A stretch of 64,000 nucleotides of DNA from Toxoplasma gondii ME49. Taxonomy: Eukaryota > Apicomplexa > Conoidasida > Eucoccidiorida > Sarcocystidae. The DNA lies in contig NC_031467.1 of NCBI RefSeq assembly GCF_000006565.2, positions 372,001 through 436,000 of the forward strand, written 5' to 3'. The notes under the pieces were generated by a model, which worked only from the letters and a program-made list of their open reading frames with translations, was not told where the DNA came from and did no database searches. Shown in pieces: positions 12,327 to 25,137 of this stretch; the stretch's first letter is position 1, and each line of letters opens with the position of its first letter. A program made the translations under genes and the position numbers.

Positions 12327-14279
12327 TCGAGGAACTGTGACGAGTAACTAACGCACGTACTGGGTAAATCGACAACCACAAGAAGACAACTAACTGGAGT
12401 GTGTGCAGATGCAGAGCCACCGTACGAGTTCTCGAACTACCCGAGGGATGCGGCACGACGGCAAACATAGTGTGTCTTGCAAACGCGAACCAGGTTAAGA
12501 GTCCACAATTATGCGCTGGATGCGAGATTCGTGCATATGGGTGGAGTGAACGGACTTTCCAAGACGCAGAAAAATGCATGTAGTGTCGCCTTACGGTTAC
12601 AAGATGAGGGCGCTTCCGTCGGAGACACTGGGAGGCGTGTCGCTGGAGGCGGCCTGCTCCTGCTTCCAGCTTCATGGCATCAGAAAGTGCTAATAATGCT
12701 AATTACAATGGTTTTTTTTTGTGGGAACGTCTTCCCAACTATGAGTTTTGCCTACTTCTCGCGCAAGTCGTGCTTTTGAAAAGCGCGTATAACTTTTGAA
12801 TCTTTTTTTGTTTATTTTCGTACAATGCACAGCATAATCCGCTGTCCGAAAATTGCGCCAAATTCGACAGTGTTTGTGCCCGTCTTATTTGAGGAAGAAA
12901 CTTCGGACCTTTGTGTAATGGAAAACCCTTACGCAGCGTTTCTCTATCAGAAATGCTGGAAGCTCTGTCTGGACTATTTCGGGACTTCGAATGGTTTTTA
13001 ATCGACTACTCTGATACGACTTTCCCGATGATAGAACAAATATAGTTGTTCCTTGATTCAACAAGCGACGGAACACCACACAGATCCGCCAGTGCCTATG
13101 CTGCCCCCTATACAATGTAAATTGAGATCCCGCAAGGCGTGGGCCTAAATGAAGTATGAGTCAAGCAGCGTGAGATTCTATTTCTCGAGGCAACCAGAAG
13201 GGTAGAAGTTCTCCTCTCGCACTCCGTCCTCGATCTCAACAATGGTTTCTCTGTAACGGTTTTGCTTGCCAACCGGTAAAACATCGAATAGCCAGTGACT
13301 CAGCGAGCACGTCGCGATCCGTTAAACCTCAAACCATCACGGAGTTGCCACAATTACCACTCGTTCACTGAACCAGCAACGGATGCCGTTGCCTCCGTTG
13401 CTTCTTCCCACCGCCTGAAAGCATGTTTTCCTCTTCGAATCAAGGTGTGTCGACAAGGTCGCTTGAAAGTATTTTACAGCTCGGCAACGTGCCCCCCCAG
13501 GAGTTGTACGGTGCCGAAGTTTTTACTGTGTTGCAACCACCAAACGCAGGCCGATACTGCTGCCACAGACACTGTGGGAACTGACGAAGTTGTCAATAGC
13601 CAAGAGCATTAAACGTTGGGGATGCTACCAAGTGTCAGATCCTACAAACTCTTCCTCCCTTTATGCGCCCTGGGTCAATTGCTTCTCACGCGCCTTCTTT
13701 CAGTCACATTATTACCATGTCTAAACACAAGACATCTCCTTCCGCTTACCCTAACCACGATTGCCCGATATCACTTCACACGCACAGTGGTTGAAGGGAA
13801 ATACCAGGCGTTAACGCACATAAAATACATGCGAGCAGGCTACCACCAGGTGGTCATTAGGGAACTGCCAGTTTTGTCTATTCGGTCTTCTTCAGGATTG
13901 AGGAAAGACGTTTTTACTTCTTTTTCAATTTATCTTCATCTTCTCCAATGAACGAAGCTTCGTCTGATACTTGCGTTAATTCGCAAGCCTTCAGTGACTC
14001 TCTTCCGGGTCCTCCTCTGCTGTCGGCTACGTACGTTTCCGACCAACAGCATGCGAGCTTTTGTGTGAAGGAATGAAACAAGAGACGAGATGTTGGCAAC
14101 CGCTTGTCTTCGTCGCGTTTTCAGCAGTATACTTGCAGAAACGAGACACACTGTTTTCGACATGTGCTTCTTCCACGTAGACATGTATCCCTTGTTGCGG
14201 AACTTGTTTTTCACGTTCAATCGTTCTGGTATGCACGCAACAACTGAAGCGCTCCTTCACCGCCACTACTCTTCCCGTT
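12327..14279. other. Gap between convergent genes, no gene seen
   Basis: About 2 kb between the stop codons of the HAD-like gene (+) and the PARP-finger gene (-), so it should hold both 3' UTRs. It is more AT-rich than its neighbours, with T-runs near 12713 and 12805. Open frames here are short, start at non-ATG codons and show no domain, so I leave them out. Confidence 0.4.
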
Positions 14280-15656
14280 TCAGTATTTCTTCCAAGGCAG
14301 GCGTACGACGTCTTTGCTCTTGAATGTGCATCGGTGGTAGTCGCCTTCGCTATCCATGAACCCTGGGCAGCTGTACACACCGCTGTTGTGATCGAAACGT
14401 AGGAATCCCTCGTTGCATTCAGGACACTTCGGTACGGCTCCCATCACTTCTCCTTCTGCCACTCGCTGGACGAGTTCTTCTTTCGTGCCACTCATCCTCT
14501 GGTTGTTGTGGCGTAGAATTTCCTTCAGCCTTGACATTGTCGCTTTAGATGCTGACTCTGCAGCGACTGCAATCGCGTGCCGTTGTTCTGGCGAGAGTGG
14601 TCCCTCACCTCCCCCAACTTCCGTCTTTGCCTTTTGGCTTGGTCGTTTTTTCGGACTGCCCACAGCTTCGCCTGGAGAAAACACACGCGTGGATTGTCCT
14701 TTCGCCTTCTTGCCGTATGCCGCTTTCAGTGTCGCTTCGACCCCTTGGTGTGTTCCTGTCGGCCGTTTTCCACTGGCTTTGGCTGGATGCTCGCCTTGAG
14801 CCTCTTCCCTGGGCTTCTTCTTCGACGGCAGCTCCTCGTTGTCTGTCTCCTCCTTCTCATTCCTCTTTGACTGTCTCAGAGTTTTCTTCTTTTTCTCGAA
14901 CGCTTGCGAGGCCAGATATTTAGCGCTTTCGTCAGCTCGTTCTGCGCCGAGAAACGTGTCATCAGTTGGAGCTTCTGGGTCACTGTGGCTGAAGGGCTTG
15001 GGCATCTTGTTGTTGCGCACGGCCTCAACGAACTGGCGCAGCTCCCTCTGATCGGTTTTTGATAATTCCCTCCAGCCAACGAAAAGTTCCGCGTCGTCAA
15101 CATGGGTTCGCCACCACTGATTCGAAGTCTTGAATTTCCTGGAATGGAAATCAACCAAAAACGTCTTATACAGGAAGGTGGCTTCACTGGCAAATCAAAT
15201 CTGTAGTTCACAGACCGTGTGATTTCCATCAAACAGGAAATTGACAACCGATGAAAGCACGGTACCAGGTAGAGGAACGTGATGTTTGGCGATTGACAGA
15301 GTACGCGTAATCGCAAAATAAGTCCATCTGTCCAACAAAAAGTAGCCGGTACATACCCTAACGGTAACACATATCTACACGTACAGCAGCGTGTTCATTT
15401 GCTTGATGCCTGCGTGACGCTCGAGACGAGGGTCGTACCTGAAGCAGTTAGCGTGACACCATCGCGGAGCCTCGGCAGCAATCGTTCTCTGTTTGCTGAC
15501 GTGAACGTCCTCAGTGTCTCCCAATGAAGGCTCGGCAAATGGCTGGCTCGTGGCAAGCCGCAGTTGACCTTTCGGAATCGAACTACTGCACACCCGACAA
15601 CGCGCTCGCCCACTGGGTGCATATTCACAGTGAAAGACGATTTCCTTCGCCGGCAT
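14280..15656 (-). CDS. PARP-type zinc finger and PADR1 domain protein without catalytic domain (358 aa)
   Basis: Two exons on the minus strand, 15656-15439 and 15138-14280; the join is phase 2. The N-terminal module is a PARP-type (DNA-nick sensor) finger with ligands Cys20, Cys23, His68 and Cys71 (CRVC ... WCHANC). The tail of that finger continues after the intron (FVGWREL, then an acidic helix). A Lys/Glu-rich low-complexity linker occupies roughly residues 125-255. The C-terminus is a PADR1 fold as in zinc finger 3 of PARP1: RVAEGEVMGAV, then zinc ligands Cys311, Cys314, Cys330 and Cys343. The protein ends just after this fold, so the BRCT, WGR and ADP-ribosyltransferase domains of PARP1 are all missing. 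By family knowledge it should be nuclear and bind broken DNA; without a transferase domain it may be a sensor or competitor. A second donor 66 bases downstream (15373) is also in phase and would lengthen the finger-helix spacing. Confidence 0.85.
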
Positions 15657-18600
15657 TTTTGAGGAAGTACAGACAGCTGAGTTTTGATGGCACCGAAATA
15701 GTGAGACAATTGGACGAATGACGGAGATGAAGCCAGTGGTCAACTTCAGTCTAGACATACCCGCAGCCACGAGCAAGCCGACAGGTGACACAGAATTAAT
15801 GCCCTATACTGTCATTGCTTTGTTTCCAGTTGCGCCTTTTTTGTCGCAAGACCCTCATACATCTGCGTCGATGTGTGCATAGGCTGGAAGAACGAGAAAA
15901 TGGGAACTTTTATATCGGGAGCGCAACAGACTCGCAAAAAGTCATGCGCAAACCCACTGGCGATCCAGTGGGCTCCGACTTCGTCCACTACGATGCAACA
16001 GAACCGCGTCACAGCCTTCAAGCGAGTAAGGCGTTCCTCTCTCATGATGAGCGACGGACTACGTCGGCACGAGGAGAGAGAAGAGAGAGAAATTGCGGAA
16101 AGGCGGATTGAACAGAATGTTATCAAGCAGAGAGGGCAAAGAAGTCTCACGCTCTGCTTCAACGGGCGTAGCAGCAGCGCTAGTCACGCGAGGCTTAGCG
16201 TGAACAGTCGCGAGGGATGGGAAACCTGAAGGGCGTTGGCTCTCCCGACTAAGATGATGAAAGAGCAAGAGGTGTGCTCCAACGAAATTCAGGCCACCTG
16301 TCTAGTTGTTTGGGTTTTTTCATCAAACCTGAAAGCGGAATCCTCCAATCAAATTCTCACAGGGAACTGAGCTACTGTAGCCACAAAGTTGCGATATACG
16401 CTCTGTCAAGAAATCTTGTCAGCCATAAAATCCTCACCTCTGGTGACGGCAACCCTCGTTCCCATTCTGTTCCTACGAATCCCGTACCTGTAACAGGAAC
16501 TTCAGTGTTGCAGGGCGCTCTACTTTATAACACGCAGATCACTCACAAAAACCGCCCGCGATGTTGCCACAGGAATCATCGCCGGAAACTAGCCTGTCGA
16601 ACACATTTCTGTCCTCGGGCTCCACGAACAGAGTCTGCCTTATAAATGTATACGTTTCTTTCTTAGTAGAACAAGGAAAAAACTTCAGAGGGTCTTTTTT
16701 TAGGAATTGAGCGCCAGTTCCGGTGGTAACACACTCGAACGGAATGCTTAACAGGGGGACCTGGAAACAGACAAAGAAAGATGGCTGTATTCATTGAATT
16801 ACAGCTGGCACATCATTGGTACACTTTGCACGTATCGTATCACATGAATGAATGCGTTTCGCTACGATCTCACGTTGACGACATTCTGTCTCAACGATAA
16901 AGCAAGGAGACTGCGTCTAAAGGACCCCAGGTGACATCTCTTTCGTGCACAGCAGAATGGCACCACATGAGTGAATGCGCTTCGCTACGGTCTCATGCCG
17001 ATGACATCATATGAGTTAACAGAGTCAACTCTTGCCACGTTGCCACACAAAAAGTGATATTCCTGTTGGTGAAGATGGGTATGCTATCACCACTAATCAA
17101 GCATCACAGTTTGTTCTAAATGTGTTTAGTGTCGTTGTTTCACTACCACAGGTAGCAACAAACCGGAATAAATACTCACGTTGGCAACGACATCCACATC
17201 GTTCGTGCCAGAGCCACAGTGTTACGTCCCCACTTGCATGACCAGTTAAATCAGTTGACAGCCACCAAAACAGGTGCGAGAGTTGAACAAAAGCTGCAAA
17301 GAAGAAGGAGCAACGAATCATACATACATCTGTGCGTTCACGAGACCGGCGTGCGGCATCCGATCTCCCTACGGTCGTGTGTTTCAACTGTGGTTCCGCT
17401 CTCCTAGTTTGTGGCCTAGCTTCTGCCACATTGACGATGGGAATCCTGCTTTCGGCAACAACATCCTGTTTTGATCGGACCCTCCCCCGTCGACAGGACC
17501 TGCTGCACATCCGTAGAACGTGGGGAAGACAAACCCTCCCAGTCTGACATCTCTTTCATGCATTGGTCATCTCCGACACACCCGTAATAAAACAGCATAG
17601 TTACCTTCTCCAGTACAGCCAAGAGTTGGCTTTCAGAAAACAACAGCTGCCCCAGAAAGCCTAGCAAAACGAGTGACGCCGACTCTTTCCCCGGGACGCA
17701 GTAGGGGCCGCCGACAGGACCCCATTGTTGCACCTGGCCATGCTTCCACGGTTGACGAATTAGAATTGGGTATTTTGACTTTTTTAAATGGCACTGACTC
17801 CAGGGCATCTTGACAACTGCGAGCGATCCCTTGTATAATGCGTCGTGCTCCAGTGGGATGTACCCCGAACGCCAGTCGAGGTCTAGCTGCCTAGGTAAGT
17901 TGTCTTGCAGATTTCGGCTGCATGTGTCTGGCTTTTTGCGCAGTGCGTCAACCGTCCAGGGCGCTGGCAGCCACTCGATTTCCGATGAAGCCCACGGGAT
18001 CAGATCGTGACGCAAGCATAGCCCGAAAGCTCGATGCTTTCCCACCATTCTTTGGCTCTACGGAATAGCATCCATCGAAAAACGGGCTGAAAACGAATCC
18101 CGCTTGTATCGGTATTCCGTTTGTATGGCTGGGACCGCCTCAGCTGCCGCTGGGTAGTTGGCAACCGCACGCGGATGCGACAAGACAAAGAGAGTGCCGG
18201 ATTGAACAGATTACGGCTTTTTCTTTTGTCTCGCAACTCGGTTATTTTTCGCTTTTTGAGTCTGTCCATGTACTCCGGCGTTATTTTCTGTGGACCAAAG
18301 GATTCGGGCCAATCTACTATCTTCCTGTCGGTTGGGCCCCTTCCTCTGCATTTGAACCGGTGAACGGAGTCTTTCTTAAACAGTCCTGCGGTGGTTCTTC
18401 GCAGACCACTGCTTTCCAGCGCACAGTGAAAGTGGACTTCATGAACCAGCACTGACTTTCCCGAAAGCTCTCTTCAGAGGCCGAGCTGGTTTGACCAACA
18501 TTTAGCCTTCACGTCCGGTGAAAACCAACCGGGTCCTCTTGTGGGCACGCTTACTTTTTGAGGAGTAAACGCGGTGTCCTCGCTACCATCTACCAGCAAA

Positions 18601-19018
18601 ACAGTCTTTCCTCATTAAACGCTCAGTCACTCAGTGTCTTCACCTATACTAAGGGGTACGCGTTCCGGCCTCCACTCCCGGCCCTCGCATTAGTTACGAA
18701 GGACCTGCGTCGCTCTTCCCGGTTTTTACATGTTGGTTCCTCCCTTTTTTGTGATCGATGGCAAACTCTTTTTTCTGACTCGTCTCTCTCCACTCTCACC
18801 ACTGAAACCTAAACTTGCATCCAAGCAGCTAGACTTCGACCGTTTCGCTGTCGGATCAACTTTACTTTCACTCACTTGCCTTTTGCCGCTGCAACCACTC
18901 GTGTCTACTCACCTCGGTTTGCCCCCGTTCGCGAGCACGGCACGCGACAGCGAGGTGTCGCCGTCGTCGGTCCGTGACTCATCTCACCTGTTTCCAAGAA
19001 CCCATAAGGCGACCAGCA
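15657..19018. other. Divergent intergenic region with doubtful minus-strand frames
   Basis: About 3.4 kb between the divergent PARP-finger gene (-) and EF-hand gene (+), so it should carry both promoters. Two long minus-strand frames lie here: 18452-18000 (basic, Arg/Lys-rich, non-ATG start) and 18048-17416 (210 codons, ATG start, several Trp). They overlap in different frames and have no strong donor such as GTAAGT between them. They may belong to a small spliced gene or be chance. No domain was recognised. Confidence 0.35.
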
Positions 19019-22000
19019 ATGCGAAAAATGCCTCTCTCTTCCCATTTAGGTCCTGGTGGACCTCACTCTTCGTTTTCCTCACGCACCGCGAAAAGGTTTT
19101 CTCCCGAGGACTCCAGGACTGCAGGTGACTCGAACAGAGCAGCACAGATGTCAACACCGTCACTGGGCGGGTGCCGACTCTCAAATACTTCAAGTGGCTT
19201 GTCTTCTGCCGGCGACGTGCGGTTGCCATTAAATCCCCTTTACCCCTTATCACACGATGGAGGCTACCATCCTGACCTCGCTCTACACCTGGCAACGAAG
19301 CAGGTTCTCAGAGAAGAGCCGGTGCGTCCCCCGATTCTACGACCGAGCTTCAAATTCGACCCGGCAGCTTCTTTCGTTTCGCATGACGGGACTGGGGCTG
19401 GAGAATCAAGCGGAGAGGAATGCGAGCGCTCCAGATGCGAGAAGCCACCCTGTGCGGAGACCGACGTGGATCTCTCGGGTAAAATTCGTCTGGCGGTACA
19501 TGTCGACAACAGCTCTTTTTCTGGACCGTCTAAGGCTTTTGAGAACCGCGAGAAGCCGCAACAACGCGCGGCGGAATCCAAGGACATTTCCCCTGAGCAG
19601 GAACTGACTTCACCGAGGACCGCAGAAAGGACCCCTGCTGCAGGTGAGGCTCCCTCGACGCATGCAGCCCCTTCGGTGCGACAAGGGCAGACTGCTCTGC
19701 CGTACGGCAAGTCGCCTTCCACGGCTTTGGCCACGAGAATGCGGTGCCGTAATGTTCTCCTTTGCTACGCCCTTCTCGACCCGTATAACCAGGGATACAT
19801 CGATGTCCAGGAAGCCTGCGACGCCATCGGGAACATTCACAAACAGGACAAAGATGTCGCGGAACTCCTTCTGGCGCAACTCCAAGATATGACTGCTTAC
19901 GTGTCCAACAGGTACATCACAGAAATGTGCCTTCTGGATTCAACGAGAGAAAACGGCACTTTACCCGTGTGTTTGTTGAAGCCTCTTCTACGCCCAGCGG
20001 ATCGCGGGGCACGGGCATAATTCCAGTGCGAACTATGTGCCTGCCACGAGTGACTCTGACGCGTTCCTGCTTTGTGTGTGTGAATAAACAAGGGGGCGCT
20101 TTTGCCTGTACTTGTCTGACGCAATCGTGACACGTTCTCTTTCTTCGGTCATTGCGCGCTTCAGCATCTGGGGTGGTGAACAGACGTTGCGGCGACACGA
20201 CCCAGACACTGCCTGCTGTGTGCCTGATGACCTACACTCGATCTCCAGCAATTCCTTGCCACTTGCTAAGCTCCCCAACTTGTCTGTCTGCCTCGGCAAG
20301 GCTGTGTGTGTGTGCGCGCGCGCCGCTACTCTGCGCGTCTGGTCTCGCTGTCGTTCCCAAACTTCCCAAACTACCGAATCGTTTTCGCGCTCCAGTTTTG
20401 AGAGACAACCAAATGTTTTCGGCCTGTCTTGCTCGCTCGCCGCAGAGGTGTCATTGAAAAGCAGGACTTCCTCGCTCAAGTACTTCGTCGAGTCGAGGCA
20501 GATTTGGCGGGGTCGACGCCGTACCACTGTCTGAGGAGCAGCTCGAACCCGGTGGCGAATGCTTGGCATAAAGGTCGACCATTCACGACGTTACAGAACC
20601 GGCGTTTTTACCAAGGCAAATATGTCCCGAAAGGCGTCCAAATCCATCTAAAGCAAGCAGATGGCGATGGAGACTTGATTCAGTTCCACCTGAGGAGGCG
20701 AGGGGGTGGCGGGGTGACTCTCCAGGAAGACAGGCCTCTGCCCTATCAAGCAAAACCCCGGGTAAGGCGGGAGGTAGGATGAAGCCAAGCCAATGCAGAG
20801 AAAAGGGATGTCCCGACAAAAGCACACCGACGCTTGGTGTATGCACGGTGTCTCGCTGAAAGGGGATGAAACCGGAGGCGCCGACATAGAGGACTGGTGA
20901 AAATGTGCAGACCAAGGCAACGTGAGAGAGGAGATGACAACAATTCCACAGTGTAGATGGAAGGAAGCAGCATGTGTCAAAGAGTAGCTCTAGTGGTAGT
21001 CGTTCATCATGAATTTGGTTCCCCGTGAGAGCAAGTAAGTCGAAGTCTCCCGCACTCTCTGTCGCCTTTTCCTCTAGAACTCCAGGATAGCACTGTACCA
21101 TTTGTTGGCTCCTGAAAGTGGTATGCAGAAGCACAAACACTCCCCCTTGCTTCGAGTTTATCGATCAAGATCGAACGACGTCCACTTCAGTACACACAAT
21201 GTGGGAGAGCGAGGGAACGGGGCATCTTCTTCGGTTTTCTTTCAATCTGGGAGTTTGGCGGACTTAGTTATGTCTTCTTGGCATGCCGCAATCGAACGTT
21301 TTTTTTATCTTGTTTCACCTTCTTTCTCTCAGGCCAAGGGGACGTTGGAGGACCACATCCAGAAGGGACTCCTGCGGCGCATGAAGAAGCTCGCTCAGAT
21401 CAAAGAGGACATCCTGACCAAGGAAATGGGTAACGGAAAGCGCTGAACATTAGGCAGCGTTTGCGTTAGGAATCTCTGCCTGTGCACGCGCCGCCTTTAC
21501 ATCTATTCGTGGTCCACTGACAGTCCTTTGGGAGATGGAGCGCCACGAGATAAGCCCGCGAGTACTGTCGTCGTTCGATCCCTCTCGATGTTGGGGCTCA
21601 GGCATTCGACCAATAGAAAAAACGTGTGGAGCTTCCGGATTTTCTCTTTGCTCGTGCTGCTCTCGAGGCGGTGGGAGTGAAAGCGACACGTAGCGGCCAA
21701 AGTTCCACAGTCTCGCGGTTTTTCTCCCTGCTTTTCAAGTCCGTAGCTCGTGTGTAGCATACCGCACACAGTTAGTTGCTGGGACGTGGTTTGGTCTGTC
21801 TCCGGTGGCCAGCGAGGAAGAGTAACTTCCACGACGCGAGTGTGATTAGCATCATCCCACTGGGAGGTCTCGGATCCGGTTAACACAGACCATCGAAACC
21901 TGATCCATCAGTCGAACTCGTAACGTGTTTTGCATGTGGACTTGTGTCTCTGATGCTGCCAGTCGAGTGCACGTTCCATCCTAAGACCACTCCACTTCCT

Positions 22001-23947
22001 CCAATGGGGAAGCCGTTTCCGTCGAGAGAGACCGTTCGGAATATGATTGAGGTGAGTTCCTCTGTCCTTCGCCAAAACCCGGAGTTTCAAGGAATTTCCT
22101 TCGGCCTGTCTCTGCCTGATCAACACGCAGCGTCATTTCCTCACGCCTGTCTCCTTACAACTTTCTTCCGCTGCCCACGGGTGCTGGCGTGGACAGTCGC
22201 TCCGTGTGGCCGCCCAGGAGGGTCATAGGCCCCACCGAGTTTCGTAATCTCACAAGTGCATACAGATTGTTAGTGAAAAGTGAAACGGCTTCTAGGTGGG
22301 AGGAGTAGTGCGATCGCCGCTATCTTCAGGAGATTGCTTCTTTCTGGCAACGTCTGATTCCACAATGTATCGTCTCGGCCACATAGTGCTTCTGCGTCAC
22401 TGGTGACTTTCATTGCTGCTTTCTTCATTTCCTGCCCTTCAACTGTTCCGCGTTTTTCCCACGAAAACACTGAAGCACTGAGACGGGGGAAACAAGAAAG
22501 AACCTTAATAGCAGAAAACACCACACGCGACGAGAAGCATTCCGACGAGACCCTAGACGCACCATACACGGACACCTCTTTTCTGACAAACTTCCTTCCG
22601 GTTCTCCCCGTTCGTAGAAACCCTTCATTCGTGTTCACTTGTGGTTGGGCGAGCTGAGCGTTTTTTTTCGTGCTGCTCTTGTTACACCTCTGCAGCAACA
22701 GGAAAAGGCGAGAATGCGCAACAGGGTTTTCATAGAGCACGAGCCGGGAAACAGTGTAACTCACGAATTCTCCCTTCCTCCTGAACTGACTGAGGCAGAG
22801 AAAAAATCGATTCGAGGTGAGCTGCAATAGAAGGACGCCAGGGATCCATCCCCCAGACAGTAATGTTCTGCATCTAAATATGAATGTACTGTTCCCGACC
22901 GACGTCGCCGTCTCGATGTTGCTGTACTCCGCGAACGTGCTGACGAACACACATTGGAAGGACACGCCGTAGTCTATCCTGGGCATCTGGTCCAGGTCTG
23001 AATTGATTTGCGAACACTTCCTCACTTATACACGTGGTTGGAGACCTGATACCAGACGAACGAACTTGTTGGTTTGCGCCGTAACCGTGGGTTCCCGTGT
23101 CTGCGAGTTTATCACGATAGAGGAGCGCAGAACGATGACTTTGTGGCCTCAGTGGCTCGCGACAAAACGATTGCTGATTGACACAGCTCGAAGAAGACAC
23201 GCATTCGTCGTTGGCCGAAACATACGTCGCAGGAGTGACAGCGAGCAGAACGTCAAGGCGGTACGTTGCGTGCGTAGACACTCGACAGAGGGTTTTTCTT
23301 ATCGTTCTTTGTGTGCCTCAGGAGACCTTCGCAGCGACTGGAGTTTGCCAGTACAAGAACCAGCAGGCGACGATTTCTTCACTTGGGTCGTGCACACAGG
23401 CGATTTGCCGACGAAGCGGAGAGAGGCGCCAGCTGCGTGGCGGGCTCGTGAACTTCCGCAAGTGCCGCCAGAAGAAGTGGAGTTTGTTGGGCAGCCACTT
23501 GATATCCCGCCCCTCCGTCCAGAAGACATCCTGGGGCTGCCGCAGAGGCAATCGCAAGCGGACGAACCTGAGGTCCCACTATTGCGGCCAAGCCAGCCGG
23601 TACGGCGCCCGGAGCAAGGCATGCCATGTCAACAACAGAGGGCTGCAGCTCCTGTTCCGGTCGGAACCACGCTGCTTCAGGCTCCGTATGTCACTGAGAC
23701 AGAACGCAATTACAGAGACGACCCCTTCGCGTCTGCAGACTGGAGGGCTGAAGAAGACCCACTTGCAACTCAGTTCGACGAGTTTGAGAAAAAAGGACCT
23801 CTACGTTTCGATGCGCTTCCGGCGTACTACCGCCAGTCTTTGCAGAAACTGGCTGCAGCCGCAGACGGATCGAATCGTCGGCCGACACAGAAGGAAAAAG
23901 ATGCAAAACTGCAAGAGTGTTTGAAGATTCTTGAGGAAGCTTGCTGA
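19019..23947 (+). CDS. Degenerate EF-hand protein of unknown role (713 aa)
   Basis: Exons 19019-19911, 20446-20761, 21333-21429, 21963-22051, 22696-22816 and 23322-23947, ending in TGA; all joins are in phase. Residues 1-245 are Ser/Pro/Glu-rich and probably disordered. Residues 254-265 form an EF-hand-like loop (DPYNQGYIDVQE) that keeps Asp1, Gly6, Ile8 and Glu12 but has Tyr at position 3, so calcium binding is uncertain. A second, weaker helix-loop-helix follows across the first intron (NRGVIEKQDFLAQVL). The short middle exons encode a basic amphipathic helix (GLLRRMKKLAQIKEDIL) and a conspicuous peptide CTFHPKTTPLPPMGKPFPSR. The last exon is Pro/Gln-rich, then acidic and helical (KDAKLQECLKILEEAC). 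No signal peptide or membrane span is present. ATG 19019 was taken as the first in-frame ATG; the one at 19028 is equally possible. The layout suggests a cytoskeletal or scaffold protein, but this is a guess. Confidence 0.72.
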
Positions 23948-25137
23948 CGGGTGTGCGTAGCTCCTCTCGGGGCTCGCTTCTCAGACAGGGAACCCGGCGG
24001 AGCACGCTCTCGAGCTTCGTCGTCGGAGTCAAGAGACGCCTCCTGTGGGAGCCCACAATACCACACATAACACTGCTTCATGGAAACCAACGCAGAATTC
24101 TACATTCGCCGTTCTGTTTCGACTGCTTCCTCCGGTGCGAGGAAGCCCACACTGAATCGAAGAGCACACAACGCAACTGAACGTTGTGTCGACTTCGCTG
24201 CAGACCCACACGCTTCCTAAGTTGCAAGAATCCCTACGTTTTTCACCGAATCAGACACACTAGCGCGACAGGGAACACTACATTTTTATCCGGTGACAAC
24301 GTCCTGTCTACATCCTTAGTGTCTCGTAGAGTTCGAGCATCTGCGAACTTTTGCAGAAGCGTTGCAGAAACAGAAACCACACGTAGGTGTGTCAGTTACG
24401 AGACCCGGGAGACTCTGGTTCTAGAACATCTCTTTCTACCTTCCAAGAGGCCAACCGAAGATTCGGTTTTTTTGCTCTCGCTGGTAACACGAGTGACCAC
24501 ACAATCACATGTACTGGCGCTTCAGTTTAGCTGACCCCTGCGACCCTATTTAGTTGTGAGATGCTTACCGAATTCTTAGTTTGCCTTTGTCTCTGAAATG
24601 CGCCAAACCTCCACAAAATCGTCTCCAGTGAAAAAGACATCAAGGCACACACAATCTACCGAAACGATGCCTAGTTTTACTAGCCGGTAACATGCGGATT
24701 TCCGGGCATCGATGCGCCCCCTGTGGATTCCTTGCATGAGACGCAGACCCGTTCGGCGTCGTCTGCTGCCTTCCGTTCGTCTCTACCTCTTCGAATATGC
24801 GATTCTTTCAGGAATCTCGTACCATCGTTGGCTGTGATTCTCAGAGCTCAGATGAATGTGTGTGGCAGCGACGCCACGTCCAATTTTTTACTCTCGGTCA
24901 AACAGGCTGCCCTTTTTCTCTGCCAGTGAATCTACCTGTGGAAAACTACTCAATGACGGTTTTTCTACGTTGTGTCCCTGGTGCCTATTCCCAGCATACT
25001 TTGACCGTTTTCTGCCACCGGACTGTCAGCGTCGCATTCTCTCGACCACAAGCAGCCAGCCTGTCGCTGGCTACACGCTAAACCATTTCTGAAGGAACCA
25101 GACAATTCAGGCTGAGGTTTTTACGACAAACAGTTTT
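23948..25137. other. Gap between convergent genes
   Basis: About 1.2 kb between the stop codons of the EF-hand gene (+) and the repeat-bearing gene (-), presumed to be two facing 3' UTRs. I see no reading frame with an ATG and protein-like composition, and no repeat. Confidence 0.4.

Noticed and set aside
22270..23025. Minus-strand frame of 251 codons
   Set aside because: It lies antisense to exon and introns of the EF-hand gene, begins with ATG but has no domain and no splice signals; the plus-strand exon 22696-22816 is better supported.
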